A DNA stretch of 64,000 nt from Paraburkholderia fynbosensis (GCF_902859935.1 NZ_CADIKI010000004.1:186001-250000); one strand, 5' to 3'; positions 27,719 through 37,707 are shown, counted from the first letter of the stretch. A program made the numbers and translations. Notes: a model not told the origin generated them from the sequence alone.

Positions 27719-28842
27719 GCGCGGACGTCGTGATCGTCGGGGCCGGTATTGTCGGTGCTGCATGCGCGGCGGAATTGGCCGCGCTCGGCATGCGGGTCGA
27801 CGTGCTCGACGCGCAGCGCATTGGCGGCGGCGCGACGGCGGCGGGTATGGGCCATATCGTCGTGATGAACGACTCGCCGGCGGAATTCGCGCTGAGCCGC
27901 TATTCGCGCGATTTGTGGCTTCAACTCGCGTCGCAGTTGCGTGCGCGCGACGCGTTTGCGCGTTGCGGCACGCTGTGGGCCGCCGCCGACGAAGAAGAAT
28001 GGGAAGCCGCCCGCGCGATGCAGGCAGCGTTCGAAGCGCAGGGCGTCGCCGCCCAACTGCTGAGCGCAGCCGAATTGCGCGACTGCGAGCCGGCATTGGC
28101 GGCGTCGTTGACGGGCGGCTTGCGTATCGAGCACGACAGCATCGTGTATGCACCCACCGCCGCCGAGTGGCTGCTGACGCAATCGCCCAATGCCGCGAAC
28201 ATCCGCGTGCGGCTCGCGGCGCCGGTGGCGTCGGTCAAGGCGGGCGGCGTCACGCTGGCCGACGGCGAACGCGTCGGCGCGGCGCATGTGATCGTGGCCA
28301 ACGGGCTGGGCGCGCGGCAACTCGTGCCGCGCCTGCCCTTGCAAGCGAAGAAGGGCCATCTGCTGATCACCGACCGCTATCCTGGACTGATCCATCATCA
28401 ACTGCTTGAACTCGGCTACATCAAGAGCGCGCACCACGCGGCTGGCACGTCGGTCGCATTCAATGTGCAACCGCGGCCCACGGGGCAATTGTTGATCGGC
28501 TCGTCGCGCCAGTTCGACACCACCGATCCCACCGTCGAAATGCCCGTGCTCGCGCAGATGCTGCAACGCGCTGCGCGCTATCTGCCGGTGCTGCCGACGC
28601 TCAACGGTATTCGCGCGTGGACCGGCTTTCGCGCGGCTTCGCCGGACGGATTGCCGCTGATTGGACCGGCCGGCGAGCTTGCGCCCGGCGTGTGGCTCGC
28701 TGTCGGTCACGAGGGGCTAGGTGTGACGACCTCGCTCGCCACCGCCAAACTGCTCGCCGCGCAGATCACGGCGAGCGCCATGCCGATTCCCGTGGAACCG
28801 TATTTGCCCATCCGTTTCGTCGAGCAGGTGGTTCATGATTGA
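27715..28842 (+). CDS. D-hydroxyproline dehydrogenase, FAD subunit (DAO-type)
   Basis: A 375-residue flavoprotein of the D-amino acid oxidase fold with the FAD fingerprint [17 protein letters not shown] at the N-terminus and the C-terminal [17 protein letters not shown] and [10 protein letters not shown] sites. It should oxidise cis-4-hydroxy-D-proline to pyrroline-4-hydroxy-2-carboxylate. Electrons are passed on by the partner subunits encoded next, as in known three-subunit dehydrogenases. It is coupled to the epimerase (ATGA) and to the small iron-sulfur subunit (8-bp overlap). Confidence 0.88.
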   Translation: MSADVVIVGAGIVGAACAAELAALGMRVDVLDAQRIGGGATAAGMGHIVVMNDSPAEFALSRYSRDLWLQLASQLRARDAFARCGTLWAAADEEEWEAARAMQAAFEAQGVAAQLLSAAELRDCEPALAASLTGGLRIEHDSIVYAPTAAEWLLTQSPNAANIRVRLAAPVASVKAGGVTLADGERVGAAHVIVANGLGARQLVPRLPLQAKKGHLLITDRYPGLIHHQLLELGYIKSAHHAAGTSVAFNVQPRPTGQLLIGSSRQFDTTDPTVEMPVLAQMLQRAARYLPVLPTLNGIRAWTGFRAASPDGLPLIGPAGELAPGVWLAVGHEGLGVTTSLATAKLLAAQITASAMPIPVEPYLPIRFVEQVVHD

Positions 28843-29116
28843 CGCAGACGCCGACACGGGCCGCATCCGCTTGAGCATAGACGGCCGGCGTATCGACGTC
28901 GAAGCCGGCACGACCGTGGCCGCGGCACTCGTTATCGCGGGTGTGAAGGGTTCGCGGCTGTCGGTCGGCGGCGAGCGTCGCAGCGCTTTGTGCGGTATGG
29001 GCGTGTGCCAGGAATGCCGCGTGACGATCGACGGCCGGGCACATGCGCTGGCTTGCCAGACGCTCTGCCGCGCAGGCCAGATCATCCACACGCACGACGC
29101 GGCGCTCGCGCGATGA
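28835..29116 (+). CDS. (2Fe-2S) small subunit of D-hydroxyproline dehydrogenase
   Basis: A 93-residue ferredoxin-like protein. The cluster ligands are visible in ALCGMGVCQECRVTIDG and a final cysteine in ALACQTLC. Such small subunits are part of octopine/opine and hydroxyproline dehydrogenases with two flavin subunits. The ATG overlaps the FAD subunit by 8 bp and its stop overlaps the next gene (ATGA), which supports equal production of the subunits. Confidence 0.88.
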   Translation: MIDADADTGRIRLSIDGRRIDVEAGTTVAAALVIAGVKGSRLSVGGERRSALCGMGVCQECRVTIDGRAHALACQTLCRAGQIIHTHDAALAR

Positions 29117-30399
29117 CGCTGCACTTCGACATCGTCGTGGTCGGCAGCGGGCCTGCGGGCCTGAACGCCGCACACGCAGCGTTGCGCGAAGGCGCCACGG
29201 TCGCGCTGATCGACGACAATCCGCGCGTCGGCGGCCAGATCTGGCGGCAAGGTCCGGGGCAGGCGCCGCAAGCGCCGCTGCACACGCTTCTCGCTGCATT
29301 GAAACAGCAGAGCAAGCTCACCCACTGGCCATCCACTCGCGTAATCGCACCGCTGGCTTCGCGCGGCTTGCTGCTCGAATCGGCGGAACTCGGTGGTGTG
29401 TGCATCAGCTATGACCGATTGATCCTCGCGACCGGTGCGCGTGAGCGGCTTTTACCATTCGCGGGCTGGACCTTGCCCGGCGTCACCGGCGCAGGCGCGT
29501 TGCAGGCGCTGATCAAAGGCGGCATGCCGGTGCGTGACGAACGGATCGTGATCGCCGGCAGCGGTCCCTTGCTGATCGCCGCGCTCGCCACAGCCCGCGC
29601 AGCCGGCGCGCGGGTGGTGGCGGTGGTGGAGCAGGCGCCGGCGCTCAGGGTTGCGCGCTTCGGTGCTTTCCTGCTGAGCGAGCCAGCGAAGTTGCGGCAA
29701 GCGCTCGGCATGACGCGCAGTTTCGCAGGATTGCGTTACTGGAGCGGCAGTATCGTGCGCGAGGCGCAGGGCGCAGGCCGCGTGCAGCGAGCGATCATTC
29801 AGCGTGGCAGCCAGCCGGAGGTGACGCTCGATTGCGAGCGCGTCGCTTGCGGCTATGGACTCTTGCCGAACATCACGCTTGCGCAGGCGCTCGGCTGCGC
29901 GATCAGCGACGTGGGCGAGATCGTCGTCGACGACGAGCAGCGCACGTCGGCCGACTGTGTGTTTGCGGCAGGCGAATGCACCGGCATCGGCGGCGCCGAA
30001 CTGGCGTGTGTCGAGGGCGAGATCGCCGGGGTAGCGGCGAGCGGCGCTGCCGCTGCAAAGCGCGCGGCGCTGCATTCGGCACGGGCGCGCTGGCGCCGTT
30101 TCGGCCGACGCGTAGACAGCGCCTTCGCGTTGCGGGACGCCGCGCGCACGCCGCCCGCCGATGCCACGCTGTTGTGCCGTTGCGAAGACGTGAGCATCGG
30201 CGAGGTGCGCCAGTGCGCGGACTGGCGCGAGGCCAAGCTGCACACGCGCTGCGGTATGGGCGCGTGCCAGGGACGAATCTGCGGCGCGGCTGCGAGCGTG
30301 TATTTTGGTTGGCCGGCCGCCGCGCCGCGCCCGCCGTTCAGTCCGGCGCAAATCGGCACGCTGATGACGCCTGGCGCGCCGCCGCCGCCGGGCGACTGA
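29113..30399 (+). CDS. FAD/NAD(P)-binding subunit of D-hydroxyproline dehydrogenase
   Basis: A 428-residue protein with two dinucleotide-binding fingerprints (FDIVVVGSGPAGLNAA and RIVIAGSGPLLIAAL), the GARERLLPFAGWTLPG block and a C-terminal BFD-like 2Fe-2S domain (LLCRCEDVSIGEV, then TRCGMGACQGRICG). It is the large subunit of the three-part dehydrogenase. It receives electrons from the DAO-type subunit through the iron-sulfur centres. The start at 29113 is set by the ATGA overlap with the small subunit. Confidence 0.88.
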   Translation: MTLHFDIVVVGSGPAGLNAAHAALREGATVALIDDNPRVGGQIWRQGPGQAPQAPLHTLLAALKQQSKLTHWPSTRVIAPLASRGLLLESAELGGVCISYDRLILATGARERLLPFAGWTLPGVTGAGALQALIKGGMPVRDERIVIAGSGPLLIAALATARAAGARVVAVVEQAPALRVARFGAFLLSEPAKLRQALGMTRSFAGLRYWSGSIVREAQGAGRVQRAIIQRGSQPEVTLDCERVACGYGLLPNITLAQALGCAISDVGEIVVDDEQRTSADCVFAAGECTGIGGAELACVEGEIAGVAASGAAAAKRAALHSARARWRRFGRRVDSAFALRDAARTPPADATLLCRCEDVSIGEVRQCADWREAKLHTRCGMGACQGRICGAAASVYFGWPAAAPRPPFSPAQIGTLMTPGAPPPPGD

Positions 30400-30530
30400 C
30401 GTTCCCGCACCCAGACGTCGCAGGATGGCTCCGGATATTGTCGGCTCAAGCGCCGCTCTATAATCGACCGTCTGCGCCAAAGTCATTCGCGAATACGCCT
30501 TCTCAGCAACGGACCAACGGGACCCGCACG

Positions 30531-31298
30531 ATGAACACACTCGCTCATCCGCTCGAACCGGACAATGCCACGCTGGCGGACATGCTGTCGCACTTCAGGT
30601 TGCTGGAGCCGGTGTTCGACGCGATGCCGGACGTCGTGTTCTTCGTGAAGGATGCTGACGCGCGTTACGCGCTGGTCAATCGTACGCTGGCCTCGCGTTG
30701 CGGTTTCAAGGAAAAGACCGCACTGCTTGGCAAAACCGCCGAGGATGTGTTCCCGCGCCGCTTCGGGCGAATCTACACGGCGCAAGACAAGGCGATCATC
30801 GGCATCGGCAGCCAGATGCTGGATCAACTGGAACTGCACCTGTATCCCGGCCGCCAGCCTGGCTGGTGTCTCACGTGCAAGCAGCCGCTGCGGGACCCGG
30901 CGGGCAAGGTGGTCGGGCTCGCCGGCATTTCCCGCGATCTGAAAGCGGACGAGAGCAGCCACCCGGCCTACAGCCGGCTCGCGGCGGTCGTACAGTCGAT
31001 CCAGGAAAACTATGTGCAGCCGTTGAATCTGAAGCAGCTCGCTGCGATGGCGGATATGTCGGTCGCGCAACTGGAGCGCTACTTTCGCAAAGTGTTTCAT
31101 CTGACGCCGCGTCAGGTGCTGCTGAAAACGCGTCTCGACGCGGCCACCGCACTGCTGGTGTCGCACGACAAGGTCACCGACGTCGCCGCCCTCTGCGGTT
31201 ACACCGACCACAGCGCATTCACCCGGCAATTCAAGGCGACCGTCGGCGTCACGCCGAGCGAATACCGGATGCTGCTGCACGGCACCTCGCGGAGTTGA
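30531..31298 (+). CDS. PAS-AraC regulator of the hydroxyproline genes
   Basis: A 255-residue regulator. Residues ~20-140 form a PAS-like sensor (LEPVFDAMPDVVFFVKDADA, then AEDVFPRRFG and RDPAGKVVGLAGISRD). The C-terminal ~100 residues hold two AraC helix-turn-helix motifs (LNLKQLAAMADMSVAQLERY and VTDVAALCGYTDHSAFTRQF). The position directly after the dehydrogenase genes suggests that it activates them, with hydroxyproline or a metabolite as signal. That is inference. The ATG at 30531 gives the family start. Confidence 0.85.
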   Translation: MNTLAHPLEPDNATLADMLSHFRLLEPVFDAMPDVVFFVKDADARYALVNRTLASRCGFKEKTALLGKTAEDVFPRRFGRIYTAQDKAIIGIGSQMLDQLELHLYPGRQPGWCLTCKQPLRDPAGKVVGLAGISRDLKADESSHPAYSRLAAVVQSIQENYVQPLNLKQLAAMADMSVAQLERYFRKVFHLTPRQVLLKTRLDAATALLVSHDKVTDVAALCGYTDHSAFTRQFKATVGVTPSEYRMLLHGTSRS

Positions 31299-31308
31299 GC
31301 CGCCGCCC

Positions 31309-31638
31309 ATGGTCCGTCGCAGGCATCACTACTACGTGTACGTCGTCGCGCTCGACGATGCGGTCTGGAACGAGGCGCGTTTTCGCCGCGCGAATCCGGA
31401 TTACCGGTTCGACAAGCCTTGCGTGTACGTGGGGATGACGGGACTGGACCCTGACTTGCGCTTTGACCGGCATAAGGCCGGCATTCAGGCGAACCGCTAT
31501 GTGCGCGATTACGGCTTGCGTCTTGTGCCTGAACTATACGAAGTGTTCAATCCCATGCCTTACCGCGGCGCACAGGATATGGAAGTGGAACTGGCGATCG
31601 GGCTGCGCGAAGCGGGATACGGCGTGTGGCAGGCTTGA
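31309..31638 (+). CDS. Small protein with GIY-YIG-like start
   Basis: A 109-residue protein. The opening YYVYVVAL and the segment PCVYVGMTGLDPDLRFDRHK resemble the two strands and the first helix of the GIY-YIG nuclease fold, and the C-terminal helix (MEVELAIGLREAGYGVW) follows. Activity is uncertain because the catalytic arginine and glutamate cannot be placed with confidence. It starts 10 bp after the AraC gene, so it may be co-transcribed, though a link to hydroxyproline is unlikely. Confidence 0.7.
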   Translation: MVRRRHHYYVYVVALDDAVWNEARFRRANPDYRFDKPCVYVGMTGLDPDLRFDRHKAGIQANRYVRDYGLRLVPELYEVFNPMPYRGAQDMEVELAIGLREAGYGVWQA

Positions 31639-31736
31639 ACCGGGTGGATGTGAGGGCGAATGCCTGCATGCGGGGGACGTGAACAGGCAGAAGCGCGTTG
31701 ACCCGGGGACTTCCGCCCTCTTTGCCTGGGCTCGCG

Positions 31737-31997
31737 TTACTTGACGCCGAGCCCGCGCAGCACTGCATTGCCCTCGCGCGTCAAACGGATATGCGATGAG
31801 CCAGCGTCGCCGGAAACCGTTTCGATCAGACCGGCTTCGTGGAGCAGAGGAATCTCGGGTTTCGCGGACGCGTCGATCGGCGCGTGCAACAATAGCAGCA
31901 GCGTTGCCAGTTCGTGATGGCTCAGCAGACGGCGCAGTATGGTGGGGCGCTTTGCCGGCGCTGGCGTGTCGTTCGTGTTGGGATCGGACTGGTTCAT
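31737..31997 (-). CDS. Small winged-helix-like protein, unknown role
   Basis: An 86-residue protein. The first part is polar (MNQSDPNTNDTPAPAKRP). The rest resembles the recognition half of a winged helix (HHELATLLLLLHAPIDASAK, then IPLLHEAGLIETVSG and RLTREGNAVLRGLG). The ATG at 31997 has GAGGTG 6 bp upstream. The open frame reaches 32102 but the extra part looks random. No partner gene is adjacent. Confidence 0.65.
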   Translation of the reverse strand: MNQSDPNTNDTPAPAKRPTILRRLLSHHELATLLLLLHAPIDASAKPEIPLLHEAGLIETVSGDAGSSHIRLTREGNAVLRGLGVK

Positions 31998-32153
31998 GGT
32001 GCGCACCTCGTGCGGGGTCGTGTCCGGGGGATCATGCGGACGGAGTCTTAAACGATTCTTAAGACTCCATTGTCCTGTAACACCGTGACATGAACATTGC
32101 AACGGGACAACTTTCCCAGGCGTCCCACTTACAGTTCCTTAACCCGCAAACCC

Positions 32154-32486
32154 TTACGGAGCGCAGGTTTTGCCGGCCGACTCGAGCCACAGATTGTTGA
32201 CATGGCGCTTGCCAGCATAGAAACGGTAAGTCGTAGCGCCATTGTCGCTGCGCACCTTGATGATGTTCGAATCGCCGAAATCGAGCATCTGGCCTTGCGG
32301 GATCGCGGTGGATTTGAAAGCGGCGTCGTGGCGGGTGGCGACTTGGGTCAGGCAGGCGACGACGTCGTCGACGGAGCGCTGCGTGGTGGTGTCCGTGACG
32401 GGCTCGCCGGCATCCGGATTCTTCTGAAAGTAAGCGCAAGCGCTGAGGAGCAGGGGAACTGACAGGACTACGGCAAACTTCTTCAT
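32154..32486 (-). CDS. Small lipoprotein
   Basis: A 110-residue protein with a lipoprotein signal (MKKFAVVLSVPLLLSACAYF, lipobox LSAC). The mature part has two cysteines (VACLTQV and the end KTCAP), which may form a disulfide. It would sit in the outer membrane or periplasm. I do not recognise a functional domain. The ATG has GGAGAG 5 bp upstream. Confidence 0.8.
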   Translation of the reverse strand: MKKFAVVLSVPLLLSACAYFQKNPDAGEPVTDTTTQRSVDDVVACLTQVATRHDAAFKSTAIPQGQMLDFGDSNIIKVRSDNGATTYRFYAGKRHVNNLWLESAGKTCAP

Positions 32487-32752
32487 ATCTCTCCTGGCGT
32501 TTCATTCGGCCGACAGGGATGTGACCCCCGTATATGGCGCGGCCGCGCGGCGTGCGCCGCAACAATCAGGCGCCATTATATCGGGGCGGCGCGGATGCCC
32601 GAGGCGAGGTCGCATGTGGCGTGCCTGAGATGCGGGACGATGCGGCTGGAACTCTGTTTGCGCTGCCGGGTCTGCCGAACCGCGAACGCCAACCGCCGAC
32701 GCCAACCGCCAGAACCGCCCCGGGTCCGCAGGAAAAACAGACCGCCCGCCAC

Positions 32753-34636
32753 CTACTTGCGCCGCTGCGCCTGCGCAGCAAGCCGCACCGCAGCATTGGC
32801 CGCGCCGTAACCGTCGTAACCGCCACGCCGCTCGACGATCTCCAGGAAAAAGCGCTGATCCAGTTGTTCCGTGTAAGCGTGAAAAAACTCGCCCCCACGC
32901 TCATCCCGGTCGTACAGGATATTGCTGGCGCGCAACGCCTCCAGCATCTCGTCGGACAACGCGTAACGCGCGGCGAGATCGTCGTAGTAATTGCGCGGGA
33001 TGCGCAACACCGGCAAGCCATCGGCGACGAATTCGGGAATCGCGCTGAAGATGTCGCCAGTACTGAACGCCACGTGGTTCAGGCCGGAGCCGTGATACGT
33101 ATGCAGCGCTTCGGCCACCGCCGTGTGGTGATCGACCGACGCATTCAGCACGATCCGCACCGTGCCATCCCGGCTGCGCAGCGCGCGGCTGCGCACCAGT
33201 CCGTACGGGTCCGGCACCAGCACGCCCGGCTCGGCCTGGAAGCCCAGCGCGGTTCTCAGAAACAACACCCACGTATCCAGCGAATTCGCCGGCACAGACA
33301 GACACACGTGATCGATACGGGAAAGCGGCCCCACTTCGGTCGGACCGTTGACGTCGGTGAGGACGAAATCGGCTTCGAACAGCGTGGGCTGATCCGGCGT
33401 TTCGTCGACGAAATAGTTCAGGCTGCTGTCAGGCCCCTGCACGGCGGGCAGCACGCGCTCGTTTGGGCCGATCTGACCGGAGAACGGCGCGTAGCCGAAG
33501 CCGGCCGCGCGTTCGAACGCCTGATTGGCGTCGTCCACGCGAAACGCCGACGCGCACAGCGACAGCCCATGCTGCTGGAAGAACGCGTTGGCGAACGAAT
33601 CGGGCTCGGCGTTCAGCACGATCGACGCGGCGCCGTGCTGGAACAGCGTGACCTCTTTCGAGCGATGCTCGCCGGCCTGGCGAAAACGCAGCTTGCCGAG
33701 CCAGTCGACGAGTTGCGCGCGCGTGGTGTGGTCGACCGCGAATTCGAGGAACTGATAGCCGACGTGCGCGGGCGCCGCCGGCGAGCGGTACAGGTCGCCG
33801 ACCGGTTGCTGAGTCGTTTCGAGCAGCGCGCGGGTCTGTTCTTCGAGGAACAGCAGCGAGCGGTGACCGTCCGCGGCCGTGATCGTGGTGGGGGCGGCGC
33901 GAAAGCCGTCGTTGAAAATCTCCAGCGAAAGCGAAACCTTATAGCCCGTTTTCACGACCTGCGCCGTGAAGTTCGCCAGGTCGAAGTCGCCCTGGCCGGG
34001 GAAGCACCGGTAGTGGCGGCTCCATTCGAGCACGTCCATCGCGAGCTTCGGCGCGTCGGCGATCTGCACGAACGCGATGCGTTCGCCCGGAATGTCGGCG
34101 ATCGCGTCCACCGTGTCGTTGAGCGACAGCGTGTGAAAACTGTCGAGCACGAGCCCGAGATTCGGATGGTTCACCGCGTCGACGAGTTTCCAGGCGTGGC
34201 GGTAAGTCTTGACATGCTTGCCCCACGCGAGCGCCTCGTAGCCGGCTATCACGCCGGCCGCCTCGGCCGCGCGGGCCAGAGCGCCCAGTTGATCGACCAT
34301 CAGCGCGTCGTCGCCGATGGTGTCGGGCGACACGTTGCTGCACACCAGAATGCGGTCCGTGCCCAGTTCGTGCATCACGTCGAACTTGCGTTTCGCGCGA
34401 TCCAGATTGCGTTCGAGGCGCTCCGGACTCACGCCGTCGAAATCGCGGAACGGCTGGAACAGCATGATCTTCAGCCCGAGATCTTCCGCGATGCGGCGCA
34501 CGTCGGCGGGAGAGCCGTCGAAATACAGCAGATCGTTCTCGAAAATCTCGACGCCTTCGAAGCCCGCCGCCCGGATCGCGGTCAACTTCTCGACGAGGGT
34601 TCCGCTAATCGATACGGTGGCAATCGAACGTTGCAT
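32753..34636 (-). CDS. quiC: Fused 3-dehydroshikimate dehydratase QuiC
   Basis: A 627-residue two-part protein. Residues 1-~280 form an AP-endonuclease-2-like TIM barrel (GFEGVEIFENDLLYF, GLVLDSFHTLSLND, FPGQGDFDL) that holds the dehydratase site with metal ligands Glu, Asp, His and Gln. The rest resembles hydroxyphenylpyruvate dioxygenase (DHVCLSVPANSLDTW, GLNHVAFSTGDIFSAI, FFLEIVERRGGY). It converts 3-dehydroshikimate to protocatechuate. The ATG at 34636 has AGGAG upstream. It is divergent from aroQ. Confidence 0.92.
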   Translation of the reverse strand: MQRSIATVSISGTLVEKLTAIRAAGFEGVEIFENDLLYFDGSPADVRRIAEDLGLKIMLFQPFRDFDGVSPERLERNLDRAKRKFDVMHELGTDRILVCSNVSPDTIGDDALMVDQLGALARAAEAAGVIAGYEALAWGKHVKTYRHAWKLVDAVNHPNLGLVLDSFHTLSLNDTVDAIADIPGERIAFVQIADAPKLAMDVLEWSRHYRCFPGQGDFDLANFTAQVVKTGYKVSLSLEIFNDGFRAAPTTITAADGHRSLLFLEEQTRALLETTQQPVGDLYRSPAAPAHVGYQFLEFAVDHTTRAQLVDWLGKLRFRQAGEHRSKEVTLFQHGAASIVLNAEPDSFANAFFQQHGLSLCASAFRVDDANQAFERAAGFGYAPFSGQIGPNERVLPAVQGPDSSLNYFVDETPDQPTLFEADFVLTDVNGPTEVGPLSRIDHVCLSVPANSLDTWVLFLRTALGFQAEPGVLVPDPYGLVRSRALRSRDGTVRIVLNASVDHHTAVAEALHTYHGSGLNHVAFSTGDIFSAIPEFVADGLPVLRIPRNYYDDLAARYALSDEMLEALRASNILYDRDERGGEFFHAYTEQLDQRFFLEIVERRGGYDGYGAANAAVRLAAQAQRRK

Positions 34637-34954
34637 GAACGGCTCCTGCAAAAACTATCAGAACGGCAGTGGAAGAATACGCACACCGGTCAGCGCGGCA
34701 CGCCCGCGCGTGTCGCGCGATGCATGCTGCAATGCGCAAACGCGCCGGCCGGTGATGTGTACCCGCAAGACGCAGGCCGGAATTACCCACTCTAACGGAA
34801 GTTTCGCCAGTTTATACAAACTAACTAGATGGTACAAATTCGTAGAAACCCCCAATGACGAGACCCGCCGATGGGTGCACACTTCGCTCCACGTCGAGGA
34901 GCAACCACGAGTGGCGTGGTCAGGTTGGCGCCTTACTTTGCAGGAGTCGTTGTC
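34637..34954. promoter_or_regulatory. Divergent control region of the quinate/shikimate genes
   Basis: The 318 bp separate quiC and aroQ. The inverted repeat AGTTT-ATAC-AAACT at 34809-34822 sits in an AT-rich stretch (34800-34850). It is a candidate operator, perhaps for the TetR-type regulator encoded after the MFS gene. This is pattern-based only. Confidence 0.45.
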
Positions 34955-35410
34955 ATGAGTTTTGCTTCCGTACTGGTCCTTAACGGACCGAACCTCAATC
35001 TGCTCGGCACCCGCGAGCCGGCCATCTATGGCGTGGAAACGCTCGACGACGTCGCGAAGCTGTGCCGCGACGCGGGCGAGCGCCTCGGGCTCGCGGTCGA
35101 CTTCTGCCAGTCGAACGCCGAGCATCAGTTGATCGACTGGCTGCACGCGGCTCGCACCAAGGTCGATGGCATCGTGATCAATCCCGCCGCTTACACGCAT
35201 ACGTCGGTTGCGATCGCCGACGCGCTTTCCGCGATCGGCAAGCCGGTCGTCGAAGTGCATATCTCGAACGTGCATCGGCGCGAAGCGTTTCGCCATCACT
35301 CGTATGTGTCGGCGGTGGCGGACGCGATCATCGTTGGTTGCGGCACGCAGGGCTACATTTTCGCCCTGGAGCGGATGGCGACCATCCTTAAGAATAGGGC
35401 GGCTAAATGA
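34955..35410 (+). CDS. aroQ: Type II 3-dehydroquinate dehydratase
   Basis: A 151-residue enzyme of normal type II length. The active-site loop with Arg and Tyr ([18 protein letters not shown]), Asn and His in [15 protein letters not shown], and the block [18 protein letters not shown] are all present. It interconverts 3-dehydroquinate and 3-dehydroshikimate. Here the neighbours point to a catabolic role. The start is the ATG at 34955 with CAGGAG upstream. The stop overlaps aroE (ATGA). Confidence 0.94.
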   Translation: MSFASVLVLNGPNLNLLGTREPAIYGVETLDDVAKLCRDAGERLGLAVDFCQSNAEHQLIDWLHAARTKVDGIVINPAAYTHTSVAIADALSAIGKPVVEVHISNVHRREAFRHHSYVSAVADAIIVGCGTQGYIFALERMATILKNRAAK

Positions 35411-36321
35411 ACACACAAGCGAACACACGAGCAAACGTACCGGCGAACGCGCTGCCCAGTTCGCAGGCGACGCCGAATTCGTTTCTGGTCGGCCTGATCG
35501 GCGCGGGCATCGGCGGATCGCTGACGCCCGCGATGCACGAGGAGGAGGGCAGCAAGCTCGGCCTGCATTACGTGTACCGGCGCATCGATATCGAAGCTTT
35601 GAAGCTCGACGCCGCCGCGCTGCCGGACCTGCTGAACGCCGCCGAGCGCATGGGCTTCAACGGTCTGAACATCACGTATCCGTGCAAGCAGGCGGTGATT
35701 TCACTGCTCGACGAACTGTCCGACGACGCGCGCGCACTCGGCGCGGTCAACACGGTGCTGTTCAAGGACGGCAAGCGCGTCGGCCACAACACCGACTGGT
35801 CCGGCTTCGCGCGTGCGTTCCAGCGCGGCTTGCCCGACGTATCGCTGGAGCGCGTCGTGCAACTCGGCGCGGGCGGCGCCGGGGCGGCGGTCGCGCATGC
35901 GGCGCTGCAGATGGGTGCGCAGTCGCTCACGCTGTTCGACGTGGACGCCGCGCGAGCCGCTTCGCTCGCCGACGAACTGCAAAAGCGCTTTCCTTCCAGC
36001 ACGGTCAGCGCCGGCACGTCGCTCGCGCAATCACTTGCCGCCGCCAACGGCCTGATTCACGCGACGCCCACCGGCATGGCGAAATTGCCGGGCCTGCCGT
36101 TGCCGATCGAATTGCTGCACCGCGATCTGTGGGTCGCGGACATCGTTTATTTCCCCATCCGCACCGCCTTGCTGCAGGCAGCCGAAGCCCTCGGCTGCCG
36201 CACGCTGAGCGGCGGCGGCATGGCGGTGTATCAGGCGGTCGACGCGATGCGCATCTTCACGGGGCTCGAGCCGGACGCCGAACGCGTGTATACGCACTTT
36301 CAGTCGTTGCTGCAACGATAA
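35407..36321 (+). CDS. aroE: Shikimate/quinate dehydrogenase
   Basis: A 304-residue protein of the AroE family. The N-terminal substrate domain contains [16 protein letters not shown] and the catalytic lysine in [10 protein letters not shown]. The Rossmann domain has [16 protein letters not shown], and the C-terminal part [18 protein letters not shown] holds the last substrate residues. The residues after the second beta strand (LFDVDAARA) contain Asp and not Arg, which favours NAD over NADP. It likely oxidises quinate or shikimate for growth. It is coupled to aroQ by a 4-bp overlap. Confidence 0.9.
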   Translation: MNTQANTRANVPANALPSSQATPNSFLVGLIGAGIGGSLTPAMHEEEGSKLGLHYVYRRIDIEALKLDAAALPDLLNAAERMGFNGLNITYPCKQAVISLLDELSDDARALGAVNTVLFKDGKRVGHNTDWSGFARAFQRGLPDVSLERVVQLGAGGAGAAVAHAALQMGAQSLTLFDVDAARAASLADELQKRFPSSTVSAGTSLAQSLAAANGLIHATPTGMAKLPGLPLPIELLHRDLWVADIVYFPIRTALLQAAEALGCRTLSGGGMAVYQAVDAMRIFTGLEPDAERVYTHFQSLLQR

Positions 36322-36345
36322 CCAGAACGAGGAGACTAGCTCGAC

Positions 36346-37707
36346 ATGTCGCAACCAATTCAATCGACTTCTTCCGGCACGCCCCATCAGAAGGGCGCCA
36401 CGGTCAACCCCGCGCGCCGCTCGAAGGCCCGTTATCAGATTCTCGGACTGCTCGCAGTCGGCACGATGATCAACTATCTGGACCGCACGGTGCTCGGCAT
36501 CGCGGCGCCGCAGTTGACCAAGGAACTCGGCATCAATGCCGCGATGATGGGGCTGCTGTTCTCCGTCTTCTCCTGGAGCTATGTGGCCGCGCAAATTCCG
36601 GGCGGCCTGTTTCTCGACCGCTTCGGCAGCAAGCTGACCTATTTCCTCTCGATGACGCTCTGGTCCCTGTGCACGCTCGCGCAAGGTCTGGTGCACGGTA
36701 TCGGCGCCCTGTTTGCGTTTCGGCTGGGGCTCGGCGTGTCGGAGGCGCCCTGCTTTCCAACCAATAGCCGCGTGGTGGCCACCTGGTTCCCGCAAAGCGA
36801 ACGCGCGATGGCGACGGGCACGTACACCGTCGGCGAATATATCGGCCTCGCGTTTTTCAGCCCGTTCCTGTTCATGCTGATGGGCGCGTTCGGCTGGCGT
36901 TCGCTGTTCTATGTGGTGGGCGGCGTGGGCATCGTGTTCGGGCTGGTCTGGTGGATGTTCTATCGCGAGCCCCACGAGCATCCGTCGGCCAATCAGGAAG
37001 AGCTGGACTATATCGAAGCGGGCGGCGGTCTCACGCATAGCCGCAAGAGCGCCGATGTGGCAGCGGCGCCTGCGAAGAGCGGCTTCGAATGGCGCACCAT
37101 CGGACGCCTGCTCAAGCATCGTCAACTGACGGGCATCTGCCTCGGCCAGTTCGCGGGCAATTCGACGCTGGTGTTCTTCCTCACTTGGTTTCCCACGTAC
37201 CTGGCCACCGAGCGTCACATGGCGTGGCTGAAAATCGGCTTCTTCGCGATCATGCCGTTCATCGCGGCGTCGATTGGCGTGATGTTCGGCGGCGTGTTCT
37301 CCGACTGGCTGCTGCGCCGCGGCATCTCGCCGAACGTCGCGCGCAAACTGCCGATCATCGCCGGCCTGCTGCTCGCGTCAACCATCATTCTCGCCAACTA
37401 TGTCGAGAGCAACGTGGTGGTGATCGCGATCCTGTCGGTGGCGTTCTTCGCACAGGGGATGGCCGCATTGGGCTGGACGCTCGTGTCGGATATCGCGCCC
37501 GAAGGGCTGCTCGGCGTGACCGGCGGCATCTTCAACTTCGCCGCGAACCTGGCCGGCATCATTACGCCGCTGGTGGTGGGCTTCATCGTCGCGGCAACCG
37601 GCTCGTTCGTCGGCGCGCTGGTGTTCATCGGCGCGGTCGCACTGATCGGCGCGCTGTCTTACATCTTTATCGTCGGCGATATCAAGCGGATCGTGCTGGT
37701 GGATTGA
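36346..37707 (+). CDS. MFS carrier (ACS family), probably for quinate or shikimate
   Basis: A 453-residue transporter with 12 helices. The anion:cation symporter pattern is visible (NYLDRTVLGIAAPQLTKELG, YVAAQIPGGLFLDRFGSK). Family members import sugar acids and cyclic acids with protons. It follows aroE by 24 bp with a GAGGAG site, so it is in the operon, and its likely cargo is quinate or shikimate. It ends at a strong terminator. Function is inferred from context. Confidence 0.85.
   Translation: MSQPIQSTSSGTPHQKGATVNPARRSKARYQILGLLAVGTMINYLDRTVLGIAAPQLTKELGINAAMMGLLFSVFSWSYVAAQIPGGLFLDRFGSKLTYFLSMTLWSLCTLAQGLVHGIGALFAFRLGLGVSEAPCFPTNSRVVATWFPQSERAMATGTYTVGEYIGLAFFSPFLFMLMGAFGWRSLFYVVGGVGIVFGLVWWMFYREPHEHPSANQEELDYIEAGGGLTHSRKSADVAAAPAKSGFEWRTIGRLLKHRQLTGICLGQFAGNSTLVFFLTWFPTYLATERHMAWLKIGFFAIMPFIAASIGVMFGGVFSDWLLRRGISPNVARKLPIIAGLLLASTIILANYVESNVVVIAILSVAFFAQGMAALGWTLVSDIAPEGLLGVTGGIFNFAANLAGIITPLVVGFIVAATGSFVGALVFIGAVALIGALSYIFIVGDIKRIVLVD

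Noticed and set aside
32534..34795. Long plus-strand open frame of 753 codons
   Set aside because: It lies on the complement of quiC, whose motifs are clear. The plus frame is rich in Arg, His and Gln without any domain, as expected of a high-GC shadow.
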